From Haloterrigena gelatinilytica (GTDB lineage: Archaea; Halobacteriota; Halobacteria; Halobacteriales; Natrialbaceae): a DNA stretch of 64,000 nt. The stretch is taken from contig NZ_JABUQZ010000001.1 in the NCBI RefSeq assembly GCF_013342145.1, forward strand, positions 1,984,001 through 2,048,000. Reading direction: 5' to 3'. How positions within the stretch are numbered: the stretch's first letter is position 1; every line of letters begins with the position of its first letter. Shown here in pieces: positions 16,989 through 26,700 of this stretch. A program made the translations under genes and the position numbers. The notes beneath the pieces are model-generated. The model made no database searches. It was not told the origin of the DNA and worked only from the letters and a program-made list of their open reading frames with translations.

Positions 16989-18077
16989 CTAGAAGAGATC
17001 CTCGAGTCGATCGTCGGCGAACTGTTCGGCCGGATCGGTCTGCTCCTCCTCGCGTTCCTGGGCCTTCTCGGCCTCGCGTGCGCGCTCCATGAATTCTTGA
17101 ATGCGATCGGACCGCTCCGCCCCGCCCAGCAGGACGAGCGCGCCCAATCGGTCGCTCTCGAGCGGGAAGTCCCCGCCGCGGACCTGCATGCTGCCGGTCT
17201 CGTCCTCGAGCCAGCGGCGGGCCCGTTCGACGCCCTTGCGCGGGATGCGGTCTGGTTCGCCGGCGATGACCAGCAGCGCCGAGTCGGCGGTCGTCGCGTC
17301 CGGGAGGCTGGTGCCCGTCAGCAGCGCCTGCCGCGAGACGCTCATGGCCGTGTTGACGTTCTCGGCGCTGTCCTCGCTGGCGGCTTCGGTGGCGTACCCC
17401 AGCGCGGCGATCCCGCCCGCGCGAAGCGTGTTGATGACTTCGCTCGAGTCGACGACGCTTTCGCCGACGCCCTCGACGGCCTCGCCGGAGGCGAAGAGCA
17501 GGCCGACCCGCTTTGCGATCCGCTCGTTGATCGTCTCGAAGGCCCCCTCGACGCTCTCGCCCTGTTCGTGCCAGGCGTCGTTGTCGACCAGCAGCGTCGC
17601 GTCGGCCTCGCGGACGATCGTCTTCAGCGACCGACCCGCGTTGGCCTGGTAGAGCGCGCCCTCGTTGCGCCCCGGGAGGACCCCGAGCGCGTAGACGGGG
17701 ATGTCGTAGATCTGCTGGAGGTGGTGGACGACGACCGGCGCGCCGCCGCTGCCGGTGCCGCCGCCGAGGCCGGCGACGACGAAGATCCCCTCCGCTTTGG
17801 AGGTGACGCGGCCGTCGAGCGCGTTCATCACCTGCTGGATGTCCGCCTGCATGATCTCGGTCCCGAGTTCGTTATCGCCGCCGACGCCGTGGCCGTTGAC
17901 GCGGTCGGCGCCGATCAACTGCGTGTCGACGTACTCGAGGGACCGGAGGTCCGGTTCGGCGGAGTTGACGGCCAGCGCGCCCTGAACGGCTCCGAAGCCC
18001 ATCTCCGCGTCGAAGCGGGCGAGCCGTTCAGTGACCTTGCCACCGGCCTGACCAACACCGATCAGGGCAACTTTCAT
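16989..18077 (-). CDS. cetZ: Tubulin/FtsZ-superfamily GTPase CetZ
   Basis: The 362-residue protein starts MKVALIGVGQAGGKVTERLA and has the tubulin signature GLGGGTGSGGAPVV (around residue 105) for GTP phosphate binding. The N-terminal GVGQAGGK and the spacing LPGRNEGALYQANAG are those of the archaeal CetZ group rather than FtsZ. CetZ proteins polymerise under the membrane and control cell shape and motility in haloarchaea. The C-terminal tail is a charged REAEKAQEREEEQTDPAEQF followed by a short DDRLEDLF peptide, like the partner-binding tails of FtsZ. Start 18077 is chosen because upstream residues do not fit the family. Several paralogues usually exist; which one this is cannot be told. Confidence 0.88.
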   Translation of the reverse strand: MKVALIGVGQAGGKVTERLARFDAEMGFGAVQGALAVNSAEPDLRSLEYVDTQLIGADRVNGHGVGGDNELGTEIMQADIQQVMNALDGRVTSKAEGIFVVAGLGGGTGSGGAPVVVHHLQQIYDIPVYALGVLPGRNEGALYQANAGRSLKTIVREADATLLVDNDAWHEQGESVEGAFETINERIAKRVGLLFASGEAVEGVGESVVDSSEVINTLRAGGIAALGYATEAASEDSAENVNTAMSVSRQALLTGTSLPDATTADSALLVIAGEPDRIPRKGVERARRWLEDETGSMQVRGGDFPLESDRLGALVLLGGAERSDRIQEFMERAREAEKAQEREEEQTDPAEQFADDRLEDLF

Positions 18078-18218
18078 ATCACGCTCATGTAAGTATGCCC
18101 AGTTGAACGTTCCGGTGGACAATTGCAGCGAACGCGGTGGTTCGAGCCGACAGCCATCGACGGGCCGCCGGCGGGTTCGATAATAATACCTTTCAACGCG
18201 ATGCCCGTTCTTCCGGGC

Positions 18219-18644
18219 ATGTTCTACGAGCAACGGATGAACGCCCCGGACTCGCCCGCCGACCTCCGCGCCGAGTACGAGGACGACCTCCGGGCGGTCG
18301 TCACCCAGCACGGCGTCGACGCCGTCGCCGACCGAACCGACGTCGACCGCGAGACCGCCGACGCGCTCCTCGAGGGGGACTCGCCCGATCTCACGCTCCT
18401 CGAGGCGGCCCAGATCCAGGCGCTCGCGGACGGCGAGCCCGAGCCCGACGAGATGGTCGAGATCGCCTGCGACCACCTCCTGTTGGGGATGACGACGGCC
18501 GTCCTCGACGTCGACGCCGTCGAGAGCGAGCTCGCGATCGACATGGACGCGAAGGAGATCCAGCAGAAGATCGAGCGCCGCGCGCCGATGTCCTTCGAGG
18601 AGTTCGTCCACGTCCAGTACGTGATCGCCGACGGCGCGCCCTGA
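18219..18644 (+). CDS. DUF5791 family protein
   Basis: About 141 residues, from ATG 18219 (MFYEQRMNAPDSPADLRAEY); an in-frame ATG at 18201 would add six. The helical, very acidic sequence with the block EADLRAVV-like start, TLLEAAQIQALADGEPEPDE and MSFEEFVHVQYVIADG is that of the haloarchaea-specific DUF5791 family. Residues 25-70 look helix-turn-helix-like (GVDAVADRTDVDRETADALLEGD), so DNA or protein binding is possible. It is divergent from cetZ across a 141-base intergenic region with a TATA-like ATAATAATAC at about 18179-18188. Confidence 0.75.
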   Translation: MFYEQRMNAPDSPADLRAEYEDDLRAVVTQHGVDAVADRTDVDRETADALLEGDSPDLTLLEAAQIQALADGEPEPDEMVEIACDHLLLGMTTAVLDVDAVESELAIDMDAKEIQQKIERRAPMSFEEFVHVQYVIADGAP

Positions 18645-18782
18645 GTCGGACGCGGCGATCGACGACCGTCGACGAGAAAGGAGTGGCGCGTACGCTGCAC
18701 ACTCCGTTTGCTGGGCCGTGAAGAATCCGATAATCGTCTCCTCGAGCAGTGATATTATGGTCTTTCACCCGCGAGTCGAGGT

Positions 18783-19685
18783 ATGAACGTTGCAATTCTG
18801 GGCTGTGGCCACGTCGGCCTCGAGTTGGGTCGCCAGCTGACCGACCGCGGTCACGAGGCGATCGGCGTGCGCCGATCCGACGAGGGGGTTGGGGCAATCG
18901 AGGACGCCGGCTTCGAGGCCGTACAGGCGGACGTCACCGACCGCGAGGGGCTCGCGGCCGTCCCGGACGTCGACGCCGTCGTCTTCGCGGCCAGCAGCGG
19001 CGGGCGCGGCGCCGAGGCGGCCCGCGAAGTCTACGTCGAGGGACTCCGGACGGCCATCGAGCAGTTCGGTGGGCGAGAGGACTCGCCCGAGCGGCTGGTC
19101 TACACCTCGTCGACGGGCGTCCACGGCGACCACGACGGCGACTGGGTCGACGAGGAGACGCCGATCGAGCCCACGACCGAGAAGACCGAGGTGCTCGCCG
19201 AGGCCGAACGGATCGCCCGCGAGTTGCCCGTCGAGTACGGCTTCGAGGGCACCGTCGCGCGCTACGCCGGTCTCTACGGCCCCGGCCGCTACCGTCTCGA
19301 GCGCTACCTCGAGGGACCCGTCACGGAGGGGTACCTGAACATGGTCCACCGCGACGACGCCGCGGGGGCCGTCCGCTACCTGCTCGAGGCGGACCTCGCG
19401 CGCGGGGAGGTCGTCCAGGTGGTCGACGACGAACCCGCCCGCAAGTGGGCGTTCGCGGACTGGCTGGCCGAGCAGTGCGGGGTAGAGCAGCCGCCCAAAC
19501 GGACGAAGGCGGAGCGGCTGGCCGACGACGACGTCTCCGAGGCCGGCGAGCGGCGCATCCTGACGAGCAAGCGCTGTGCCAACGAGAAACTGCGCGAACT
19601 GGGCTACGAGTTCGCGTATCCGACCTACCGCGAGGGGTACCGGGACGCCATCGAGGCCTACCGAGACGGCGAGCGGGGGCTCTGA
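18783..19685 (+). CDS. NAD-dependent epimerase/dehydratase family protein (SDR)
   Basis: The 300-residue extended-SDR protein begins MNVAILGCGHVGLELGRQLT with the GxGxxG dinucleotide loop. Around residues 105-120 it has VYTSSTGVHGDHDGDWVDE, where the family serine appears, but the usual YxxxK pair is replaced by TEKTEVLAEAE, so the catalytic tyrosine is missing at the standard place, as in atypical SDR proteins. RYAGLYGPGRY and MVHRDDAAGAVRYLLEA are further family marks. It is likely a nucleotide-sugar or carbonyl-modifying enzyme, or a redox sensor. The 199 bases after it contain short degenerate repeats of AACCGAG. Confidence 0.8.
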   Translation: MNVAILGCGHVGLELGRQLTDRGHEAIGVRRSDEGVGAIEDAGFEAVQADVTDREGLAAVPDVDAVVFAASSGGRGAEAAREVYVEGLRTAIEQFGGREDSPERLVYTSSTGVHGDHDGDWVDEETPIEPTTEKTEVLAEAERIARELPVEYGFEGTVARYAGLYGPGRYRLERYLEGPVTEGYLNMVHRDDAAGAVRYLLEADLARGEVVQVVDDEPARKWAFADWLAEQCGVEQPPKRTKAERLADDDVSEAGERRILTSKRCANEKLRELGYEFAYPTYREGYRDAIEAYRDGERGL

Positions 19686-19884
19686 GCGACTCGAGGCGTC
19701 CGACGGGAACCGAGCGGCCGGCGGTACTCCGACCGGGCGCTGAGCGGCCGGCGACGCGCCAACCGAGATCCGAGAACCGAGAACCGAGTAGCTGGCGACG
19801 CTCCGACCGAGAACTCGCCTCGAGACCCATCGATTCGGGTCGCCGAGGGGGAAATTTCTTGTCGATTCAATTTAATGGTGATGT

Positions 19885-21066
19885 ATGATCGCTCGGAACG
19901 GCTCGACCAGCGGCGCGTTTCGCCGGTCGGGTACAGCGCTGGTCGGGCCGCTCCGCGAATTCCTCGAGTCCCTCGAGCCGCTGATGCTCTCGCTGTTCGT
20001 GGTGGCGACCGTCGCGGTCGCCGTCGGCGGCTGGTGGGTCGTCAGCTGGTTCCGGCGGCCGCCAGGCGTTCGCTTCCAGCGGCTGCTGGGGGAGTACGAC
20101 CACGTCGCGGTGGTGATGCACCCGAACCCGGACCCCGACGCCATGTCCTGTGCGATGGGCGTCGCTCGGATCGCCGAGACCGTCGACACCGAGGCGACGC
20201 TGCAGTACGCCGGCGAGATCCGCCACCAGGAGAACCGGGCGTTCCGGACCGTCCTCGACCTGGACCTCGAGGCCATCGAGTCGAGTTCGCAACTGGCCGC
20301 CGACGCCGTCGTCCTCGTCGATCACAACACGCCCCGCGGGTTCGCGGGCTCCCAGACCGTCGAACCGATCGCGGTCGTCGACCACCACCCCGGCAACGGC
20401 GCGGGAACGGAGTTCACCGACGTTCGGACGGAGTACGGCGCCGCCTCGACCATCGTCGTCGAGTATCTCGACGAACTCGGCGCGTCGATGAACGGCGGGG
20501 ACGGCCTCGAGGTCTCGCCGGAGCTGGCGACCGGGCTGCTCTACGGCATCCAGTCGGATACGAAGCACCTGACCAACGGCTGCTCGCGGGCGGAGTTCGA
20601 CGCCTGCGCCGCGCTGTTCGACGCCATCGACGAGGACCTGCTCGATCGGGTCGCCAACCCCCAGGTCAGCGACGACGTCCTGCAGGTCAAGGCGACGGCG
20701 ATCACGGAGAAACGCGTCGAGGGACCCTTCGCCGTCTGCGGCGTCGGCGAGATCTCGAACGTCGACGCGATCCCCCAGGCCGCGGACGAACTGATGCAGT
20801 TAGAGGGCGTGACGGCGGTCGTCGTCTACGGCGAGTACGACGGGACGATCCACCTCTCGGGGCGCTCCCGGGACGATCGGGTCCACATGGGCGAGACGCT
20901 CCGCCACGCCATCAGCGACATTCCGATGGCGAACGCGGGCGGCCACGCCCGGATGGGCGGCGGCCAGGTCTCGGTCGATCACATAGACGGGATCGGCCCC
21001 TCCGACGGCATCTCGAGGAACGAGTTCGAGGAGCGGCTGTTCTCGGCGATGTCGGGCGAACGGTAG
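19885..21066 (+). CDS. DHH-family phosphoesterase (NrnA/oligoribonuclease-like)
   Basis: The 393-residue protein has an N-terminal membrane segment (LMLSLFVVATVAVAVGGWWVVSW, about residues 33-55) and then a DHH domain: HPNPDPDAMSCAMG and AIGVD-type metal sites appear as VVLVDHNT and VVDHHPGNG. The DHHA1 C-terminal module ends with GGHARMGGGQVSVD, the usual GGHxxAxG variant. Soluble relatives degrade nanoRNA or pAp, or cyclic dinucleotides; membrane-anchored forms (GdpP-like) cleave cyclic di-AMP. The TM segment here points that way, but no PAS or GGDEF domain precedes it. Confidence 0.85.
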   Translation: MIARNGSTSGAFRRSGTALVGPLREFLESLEPLMLSLFVVATVAVAVGGWWVVSWFRRPPGVRFQRLLGEYDHVAVVMHPNPDPDAMSCAMGVARIAETVDTEATLQYAGEIRHQENRAFRTVLDLDLEAIESSSQLAADAVVLVDHNTPRGFAGSQTVEPIAVVDHHPGNGAGTEFTDVRTEYGAASTIVVEYLDELGASMNGGDGLEVSPELATGLLYGIQSDTKHLTNGCSRAEFDACAALFDAIDEDLLDRVANPQVSDDVLQVKATAITEKRVEGPFAVCGVGEISNVDAIPQAADELMQLEGVTAVVVYGEYDGTIHLSGRSRDDRVHMGETLRHAISDIPMANAGGHARMGGGQVSVDHIDGIGPSDGISRNEFEERLFSAMSGER

Positions 21067-21387
21067 TCAATAGTCGGCGAGCGTAGACTCGAGTGAGAAG
21101 GGAAACGTCACGACTCGATCGGGCTGTGACGTGCTCGAGACCGTTGGGACTCGGGCGTGAGACCGTGAAGATACTCGATGTGTGACTCGAGAATCGGTTC
21201 TTCTCGAGCGGTGTGTGGCTCCTGGCAACGGGGGTTTCCACTTCCTCCCCAGCCGATTCGTTCGCTCGGGAGGTAGTGGCGATCGATCCTCACTCGCGTT
21301 CGGATACGATCGACAGCGCACGCCACCGCACAGGTATCTCGTCAGTTCAGCGCACGGCGTGACGACGTATCCGCCGTGTGAAGTACC
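21067..21387. other. Intergenic region, no gene seen
   Basis: The 321-base interval between the convergent DHH and GlmM genes contains many CTCGAG-type hexamers and short inverted repeats, but no frame with halophile-like protein composition. It probably holds the 3' ends of both transcripts. Confidence 0.5.
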
Positions 21388-22728
21388 TCATTCGGCGGGC
21401 GCCACGTCCGATTCCTCGTTCGCCTCGAGGACGATTTCGCGGGCGTCCTCGAACAGCGCCTCGGCGCGCTCGTCGTCGCGGGCTTCGGCGGTGATGCGAA
21501 CGACGGGTTCGGTGCCGCTGGGGCGGACGAGCGTCCAGCCGTCGCCGTGATCGATGCGGACGCCGTCCAAGGCGTCGATCTCGTCGTAGCGCTCGCGGAC
21601 GGTCGACTCGACGGTCTCCATGACCCGTTCCTTGTCGTCGACCTCGATCGAGGTCCGGCGGATGGGGTAGGTCTCGAGGTCGTCGACCAGATTCGCGAGC
21701 GAGCCCTCGGCGGCGGCCATCGCCGCGAGTTTGGCGGCCGCCAGCGGGCCGTCGGGACAGAGCGTCTCGTCGGGCCAGATCCACGCGCCGCTGGGTTCGC
21801 CGCCGAAGACGACATCGGGTTCGGTCGCCCGCTCGGCGACGTAGACGTCGCCGACGGCGGTGCGGGTCACCGAGGCGCCGACGTCCGCGAGCGCGTCGTC
21901 GACGGCGAGGCTCGTGTCCACGGGCGCGGCGACCCGGTCGCCGGTACTGACCGCCTCGCGGGCGAACAGCGCGAGCAGGAGGTCCTTCGGGACGAATCGG
22001 CCGCGCTCGTCGACGGCCACCATCCGGTCGCCGTCGCCGTCGTGGGCCACGCCCAGATCGGCGTCGGTCGCGCCGACGAGTTCCTGGAGGTCCCCGAGCG
22101 TCTCCTCGTTGGGTTCGCTGGGCCGCCCAGGGAACCGGCCGTCCTGCTGGGCGTTCAAGGTGCGGACCGACGCGCCCAACTCGAGGAGGGCGTCGGCGGT
22201 CACGCTCCCGGCGCCGTTGCCGACGTCGACGACGACGTCCAGCCCGTCGAGGTCGTCGACGCGGTCCGCGATCGCCTCGACGTGGCGCTCGAGCAGTCCG
22301 TCGTCCCGGCTTCGGCTCCCGAGGCCGTCCCAGGCCGCGAGGTCGTACCGGTCGGTCTCGACGCGGCTCGCGATGGTCTCGCGGCGCTCGGTGTCGAAGG
22401 CCTGGCCGGAGGGCGACCAGAGTTTGATGCCGTTGTCCGTGGCCGGGTTGTGCGAGGCCGTGATCACGACGCCCGCGTCGGCCTCGAGCCAGTCGACGCC
22501 GCGGGCGACCGTCGGCGTCGGCGCGACGCCCACGTCGACGACGTCGCCGCCGCACTCGCGAACGCCGGCGGTCAGCGCGTCGACCAGAACCGTCCCGCTC
22601 TCGCGGACGTCGCGACCGACGACGACGCGTTCGTACCCCTCCGTAGCGAGCGCACGGCCGACGGACAGCGCCAGTTCGGCCGTCACCTCGTCGCCCACCG
22701 CGCCCCTGATACCGCTCGTTCCGAACAT
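21388..22728 (-). CDS. glmM: Phosphoglucosamine mutase
   Basis: The 446-residue protein starts MFGTSGIRGAVGDEVTAELA at 22728; the catalytic serine lies in GVVITASHNPATDNGIKLW (around residue 90), the metal loop is VAHDGDGDRMVAVDE (around 225) and the phosphate-binding loop is LVRPSGTEPVVRITAEARD near the end. This is the GlmM/PNGM branch of the phosphohexomutases, converting glucosamine-6-phosphate to glucosamine-1-phosphate for UDP-GlcNAc synthesis; archaeal enzymes may also use glucose or mannose phosphates. A strong TATA box precedes it. It is alone, divergent from the TFS gene. Confidence 0.9.
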   Translation of the reverse strand: MFGTSGIRGAVGDEVTAELALSVGRALATEGYERVVVGRDVRESGTVLVDALTAGVRECGGDVVDVGVAPTPTVARGVDWLEADAGVVITASHNPATDNGIKLWSPSGQAFDTERRETIASRVETDRYDLAAWDGLGSRSRDDGLLERHVEAIADRVDDLDGLDVVVDVGNGAGSVTADALLELGASVRTLNAQQDGRFPGRPSEPNEETLGDLQELVGATDADLGVAHDGDGDRMVAVDERGRFVPKDLLLALFAREAVSTGDRVAAPVDTSLAVDDALADVGASVTRTAVGDVYVAERATEPDVVFGGEPSGAWIWPDETLCPDGPLAAAKLAAMAAAEGSLANLVDDLETYPIRRTSIEVDDKERVMETVESTVRERYDEIDALDGVRIDHGDGWTLVRPSGTEPVVRITAEARDDERAEALFEDAREIVLEANEESDVAPAE

Positions 22729-22750
22729 ACCCGAGCGTATCACAACCGGC

Positions 22751-22760
22751 TATATAAAAA
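22751..22760 (-). promoter_or_regulatory. TATA box of glmM
   Basis: The minus strand reads TTTTTATATA centred about 27 bases upstream of ATG 22728, in an isolated AT-rich stretch; this fixes the chosen start as a probable leaderless one. Confidence 0.65.
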
Positions 22761-22902
22761 CAGGAATCCCGACTGCCCGTGTGAGAGAAGGTGTATCGCG
22801 ATCTCGCGACTCGAGGAAAACCGACGGCCGTGACGCCGACGCGACGGCCGGGGGAACGGAACGGGTGGCTTAAGTCGCTCGGCCGACGTATCCCGGACAA
22901 CG

Positions 22903-23211
22903 ATGGAATTTTGTGACGAATGCGGTTCGATGATGAAAGCCGACGACGGCCGCTGGAAGTGCGGGAGCTGTGGCTACACGGAGCCGAAAGGCGACGCGGA
23001 TCAGTACGTCGTGACCGACAGCCAGGAGGCCAGCGAGATCATCGAGTCCTCCGGCGAGACCTCGCTGCCCGAGACCGACGCCCACTGTCCCGAGTGCGGT
23101 AACGACCGCGCCCACTGGTACATGCAACAGATCCGCTCGGCCGACGAGTCCGAGACGCGATTCTTCATCTGTACCGAATGCGAGCACAAGTGGCGCGAAG
23201 ACGATAACTGA
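22903..23211 (+). CDS. tfs: Transcription factor S (TFIIS/Rpb9-like)
   Basis: The 102-residue protein has two zinc ribbons: the N-terminal one FCDECGSMMKADDGRWKCGSC, and the C-terminal CPECGNDRAHWYMQQIRSADE ... CTECEHKW. The second ribbon carries the acidic DE hairpin (RSADES) that inserts into the RNA polymerase pore and triggers transcript cleavage in backtracked complexes. Size and domain order fit archaeal TFS. An acid-rich linker joins the ribbons. It is upstream of a small coiled-coil gene and smc. Confidence 0.93.
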   Translation: MEFCDECGSMMKADDGRWKCGSCGYTEPKGDADQYVVTDSQEASEIIESSGETSLPETDAHCPECGNDRAHWYMQQIRSADESETRFFICTECEHKWREDDN

Positions 23212-23307
23212 GCGCCGCCGGCCGCCCCGGCGTCGTCGGCTCGTTGCGCGGCCCGACGGTCGCGACCGTTCGGAAAGTACCAGAACGACTAGTATTGTCT
23301 GACGTAC

Positions 23308-23316
23308 GTTTATGTG
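23308..23316 (+). promoter_or_regulatory. TATA box of the gene upstream of smc
   Basis: GTTTATGTG lies about 27 bases upstream of ATG 23339, the spacing of a leaderless haloarchaeal promoter. It may drive the whole 23339-smc-scpA run. Confidence 0.5.
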
Positions 23317-23338
23317 TCCAGACAGACCCCTAGAGGGT

Positions 23339-23650
23339 ATGCCGAATAACCGCGTCGAAGAGCTCGAATCGACGGTTGCGGAACTCGAGTCGACGGTGGA
23401 GGGACTGACGGACGAACTGATCGAAGCCAAGGAGCGCATTCGCGTTCTCGAGGCCGAACTCGACGCCGAGACGCCGACGCGCGTTCCCGATCGGCGCGCC
23501 ACCGAGGGCGAAAGCGAGCCGGACGTCGACGTGACCGCGGAGGCCGAACCGGACGAGGTCGCCGAGGCCGCAGCCGACGCCGAGGCGGACGACGAGACGA
23601 CGACCGACGAAGCGGAAGACTCAGGTAGCGACGATATTATTGTCGCATAA
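23339..23650 (+). CDS. DUF7518-type short coiled-coil protein
   Basis: The 103-residue protein from ATG 23339 has an N-terminal coiled coil (NNRVEELESTVAELESTVEGLTDELIEAKERIRVLEAEL) and an acidic, disordered C-terminal half ending SGSDDIIVA. Small haloarchaeal proteins of this type are often found directly upstream of smc; a link with SMC or kleisin function is inferred from position and coiled-coil content only. It is 84 bases from the smc start. Confidence 0.7.
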   Translation: MPNNRVEELESTVAELESTVEGLTDELIEAKERIRVLEAELDAETPTRVPDRRATEGESEPDVDVTAEAEPDEVAEAAADAEADDETTTDEAEDSGSDDIIVA

Positions 23651-23733
23651 CCGCGTGGTCACGGCTCGGTCGCACCGATATCGCGACCGTAGCGACCACG
23701 ATTCCCCGCAGGGATGGAGGGCGCGCTAAGAGA

Positions 23734-26700
23734 ATGTATATCAAGGCACTCGTTCTGGACAATTTCAAGAGCTTCGGCCGAAAGACGAAAATTCCGTTCT
23801 ACGAGGATTTCACGGTTATCACGGGCCCGAACGGCTCGGGCAAGTCGAACATCATCGACGCCGTCCTCTTCGCGCTCGGACTGGCCCGCACCCGCGGGAT
23901 CCGGGCGGAGAAGCTGACCGATCTCATCTACAATCCCGGTCACGACGACGGCGAGAACTCCGGCGGGCCCCGGGAGGCGACCGTCGAGGTCATCCTCGAT
24001 AATTCCGACGAGACGCTCACCCGTTCGCAGGTCGTCAACGCCGCCGGGAGCGAGGACGTCGGCGACGTCGACGAGATCCGCATCCGCCGCCGGGTCAAGG
24101 AGACCGAGGACAACTACTACTCCTACTACTACCTCAACGATCGCGCGGTCAACCTCTCGGACATTCAGGACCTCCTCGCGCAGGCGGGCGTCACGCCGGA
24201 GGGGTACAACGTCGTCATGCAGGGCGACGTCACCGAGATCATCAACATGACGCCCCACGCCCGCCGGGAGATCATCGACGAGATCGCGGGCGTCGCCGAG
24301 TTCGACGCGAAGAAGGAGGACGCCTTCGAGGAACTCGAGGTCGTCGAGGAACGCATCGACGAGGCCGAGTTGCGGATCGAAGAGAAACGCGACCGCTTAG
24401 ACCAGCTCGCCGACGAGCGCCGGCAGGCCATGCGCTACCGCCGCCTGCGCCGCGAGAAGGAGGAGTACGAGGGCTACAAGAAGGCCAGCGAACTCGAGGA
24501 GAAACGCGACGAGCTCGCCGACGCCGAGGAGACGGCCGCCGAACTCGAGGACGAACTCGAGGAGTTCCAGCGCGAACTCGACGAGCGCCAGGGAACGGTC
24601 GTCCGCCTCCAGGAAGATCTGGAGGATCTCAACGCGGAAATCGAGCGCAAGGGCGAGGACGAACAGCTCCGGATCAAAAGCGAGATCGAGGAGATCAAAG
24701 GCGAGATCTCCCGGTTCGAGGACAAGATCGAGGCCAGCGAGGCGGCCATCGAGGAGGCCGAATCGAACCGCCGCGAGGCGTTCGTCGAGATCGACCGCAA
24801 GCAGGAACAGATCGACGACCTCGAGGACGAGATGCGCGAGCACAAACTCGAGAAGGCCTCCCTCAAGAGCGAAATTCAGGACCGGGAGGCCGAGCGCGAC
24901 GAACTCGAGGCCGAGATCGAGGCCGTCGACACCGAGTTCGACGAGCTGAAGGCCGAACTCGCCGAGCGTAAGGAGGAACTCGAGGAAGCGAAGACCGAGA
25001 AGAACGACCTCCAGCGCGAGCAGGACCGCCTGCTCGACGAGGCCCGGCGCCGCTCGACCGAAATCGAGGAGAAGGAGGCGGCGATCGAGGACAAACGCGA
25101 GGAGATCCCCGAGATCGAGAGCCGGCGCAGCGATCTCGAGCGGGAACTCGAGAAGGCCGAGAAGAACCGCGAGAACATCGCGGGCGTCGTCGACGACCTC
25201 AAAAGCGAGAAGCGCCGCATCCAGTCCGACGTCGACGAACTGGACGACGAGATTCAGGCCAAACAGCAGGAGTACGCCGAACTCGAGGCCAACGCGGGCG
25301 AGAGCGGCGACACCTCCTTCGGCCGCGCGGTGACGACGATCCTCAACGCGGGGATCAACGGCGTCCACGGCGCCGTCGCCCAGCTGGGGTCGGTGCCGGG
25401 CGAGTTCGCCGTCGCCTGCGAGACCGCGGCGGGCGGGCGCCTCGCGAACGTGGTCGTCGACGACGACGTCGTCGGCCAGCAGTGTATCGACCACCTCAAG
25501 TCCCGCAACGCGGGGCGGGCGACGTTCCTCCCGCTGACCGACATGAGCCAGCGCCGACTGCCGTCGGCGCCGAGCGATCCGGGCGTCGTCGACTTCGCGT
25601 ACAACCTCGTCGACTTCGACGACCAGTTCGCCGGCGTCTTCTCGTACGTGCTCGGCGACACTCTCGTGGTCGAGGACTTAGAGACGGCCCGCTCGTACAT
25701 GGGCGACTACCGCATGGTCACCCTCGACGGCGACTTAGTCGAGAAGAGCGGCGCGATGACCGGCGGCTCCGGCAGCGGCTCGCGCTACTCCTTTACCGGC
25801 GGCGGCGAGGGCCAACTCGAGCGCGTCGCCAAGCAGATCACCGAACTCCAGGAGGAGCGCGAGTCCCTCCGCGAGGAGCTGCGGGACGTCGAGGAGCGAC
25901 TGGACGACGCCCGCGACCGCAAGACCGACGCGACCGACGAGGTGCGCTCGATCGAGAACGAACGCGAGAACCTCGCGGAGAAGCGCGAAACCATCGAGGC
26001 CGAGATCGAGGCCCTCGAGGACGACCTCGACGAACTGGAGGACGAACGCGAGTCCGTCGACGAGCGGATGACCGAAATCTCCGGGGAGATCGAGGAGAAG
26101 ACCGCCGCGGTCGAGGAGATCGAGGCCGACATCGAGGAGCTCGAGACGGAGCTCGAGGACTCGAAGATCCCCGAACTCACCGCCCAGATCGAGGCCCTCG
26201 AGGCCGAGATCGACGACCGCGAGGACCAGATCGCCGACCTCGACAGCAAGCTCAACGAGCTGAGCTTGGAGAAGGAGTACGCCGAGGACGCCATCGAGGA
26301 CCGCCACGACGAGATCGAGGCGGCCCAGAACCGCAAGGCCGAACACGAGGAGCAGATCGAGGCGTTCGAAGAGCAGATCGAGGCGAAGGAAGCGAAACTC
26401 GAGGACAAACGCGAGGCCGTCGCGGAGTTAGAGGAGGAGCTCACCGAACTCAAGGAAGAGCGCAGCGAGCTCAAGGACGAACTCGCCGACGCGCGGGCCG
26501 AACGCGACCGGCAACAGGATCGGGTCAACGCCGTCGAGAGCAAACTCGAGGACTGTCGCAACCGCGTCGGCGACCTCGAGTGGGAGATCGAGAGCCTCGA
26601 ATCGGAGGTCGGCGACTACGATCCCGAGGACGTCCCCGACCACGAGACCGTCCTCGAGATGATCGACCTCCTGCAAGCGGACATGGAGGCGATGGAGCCG

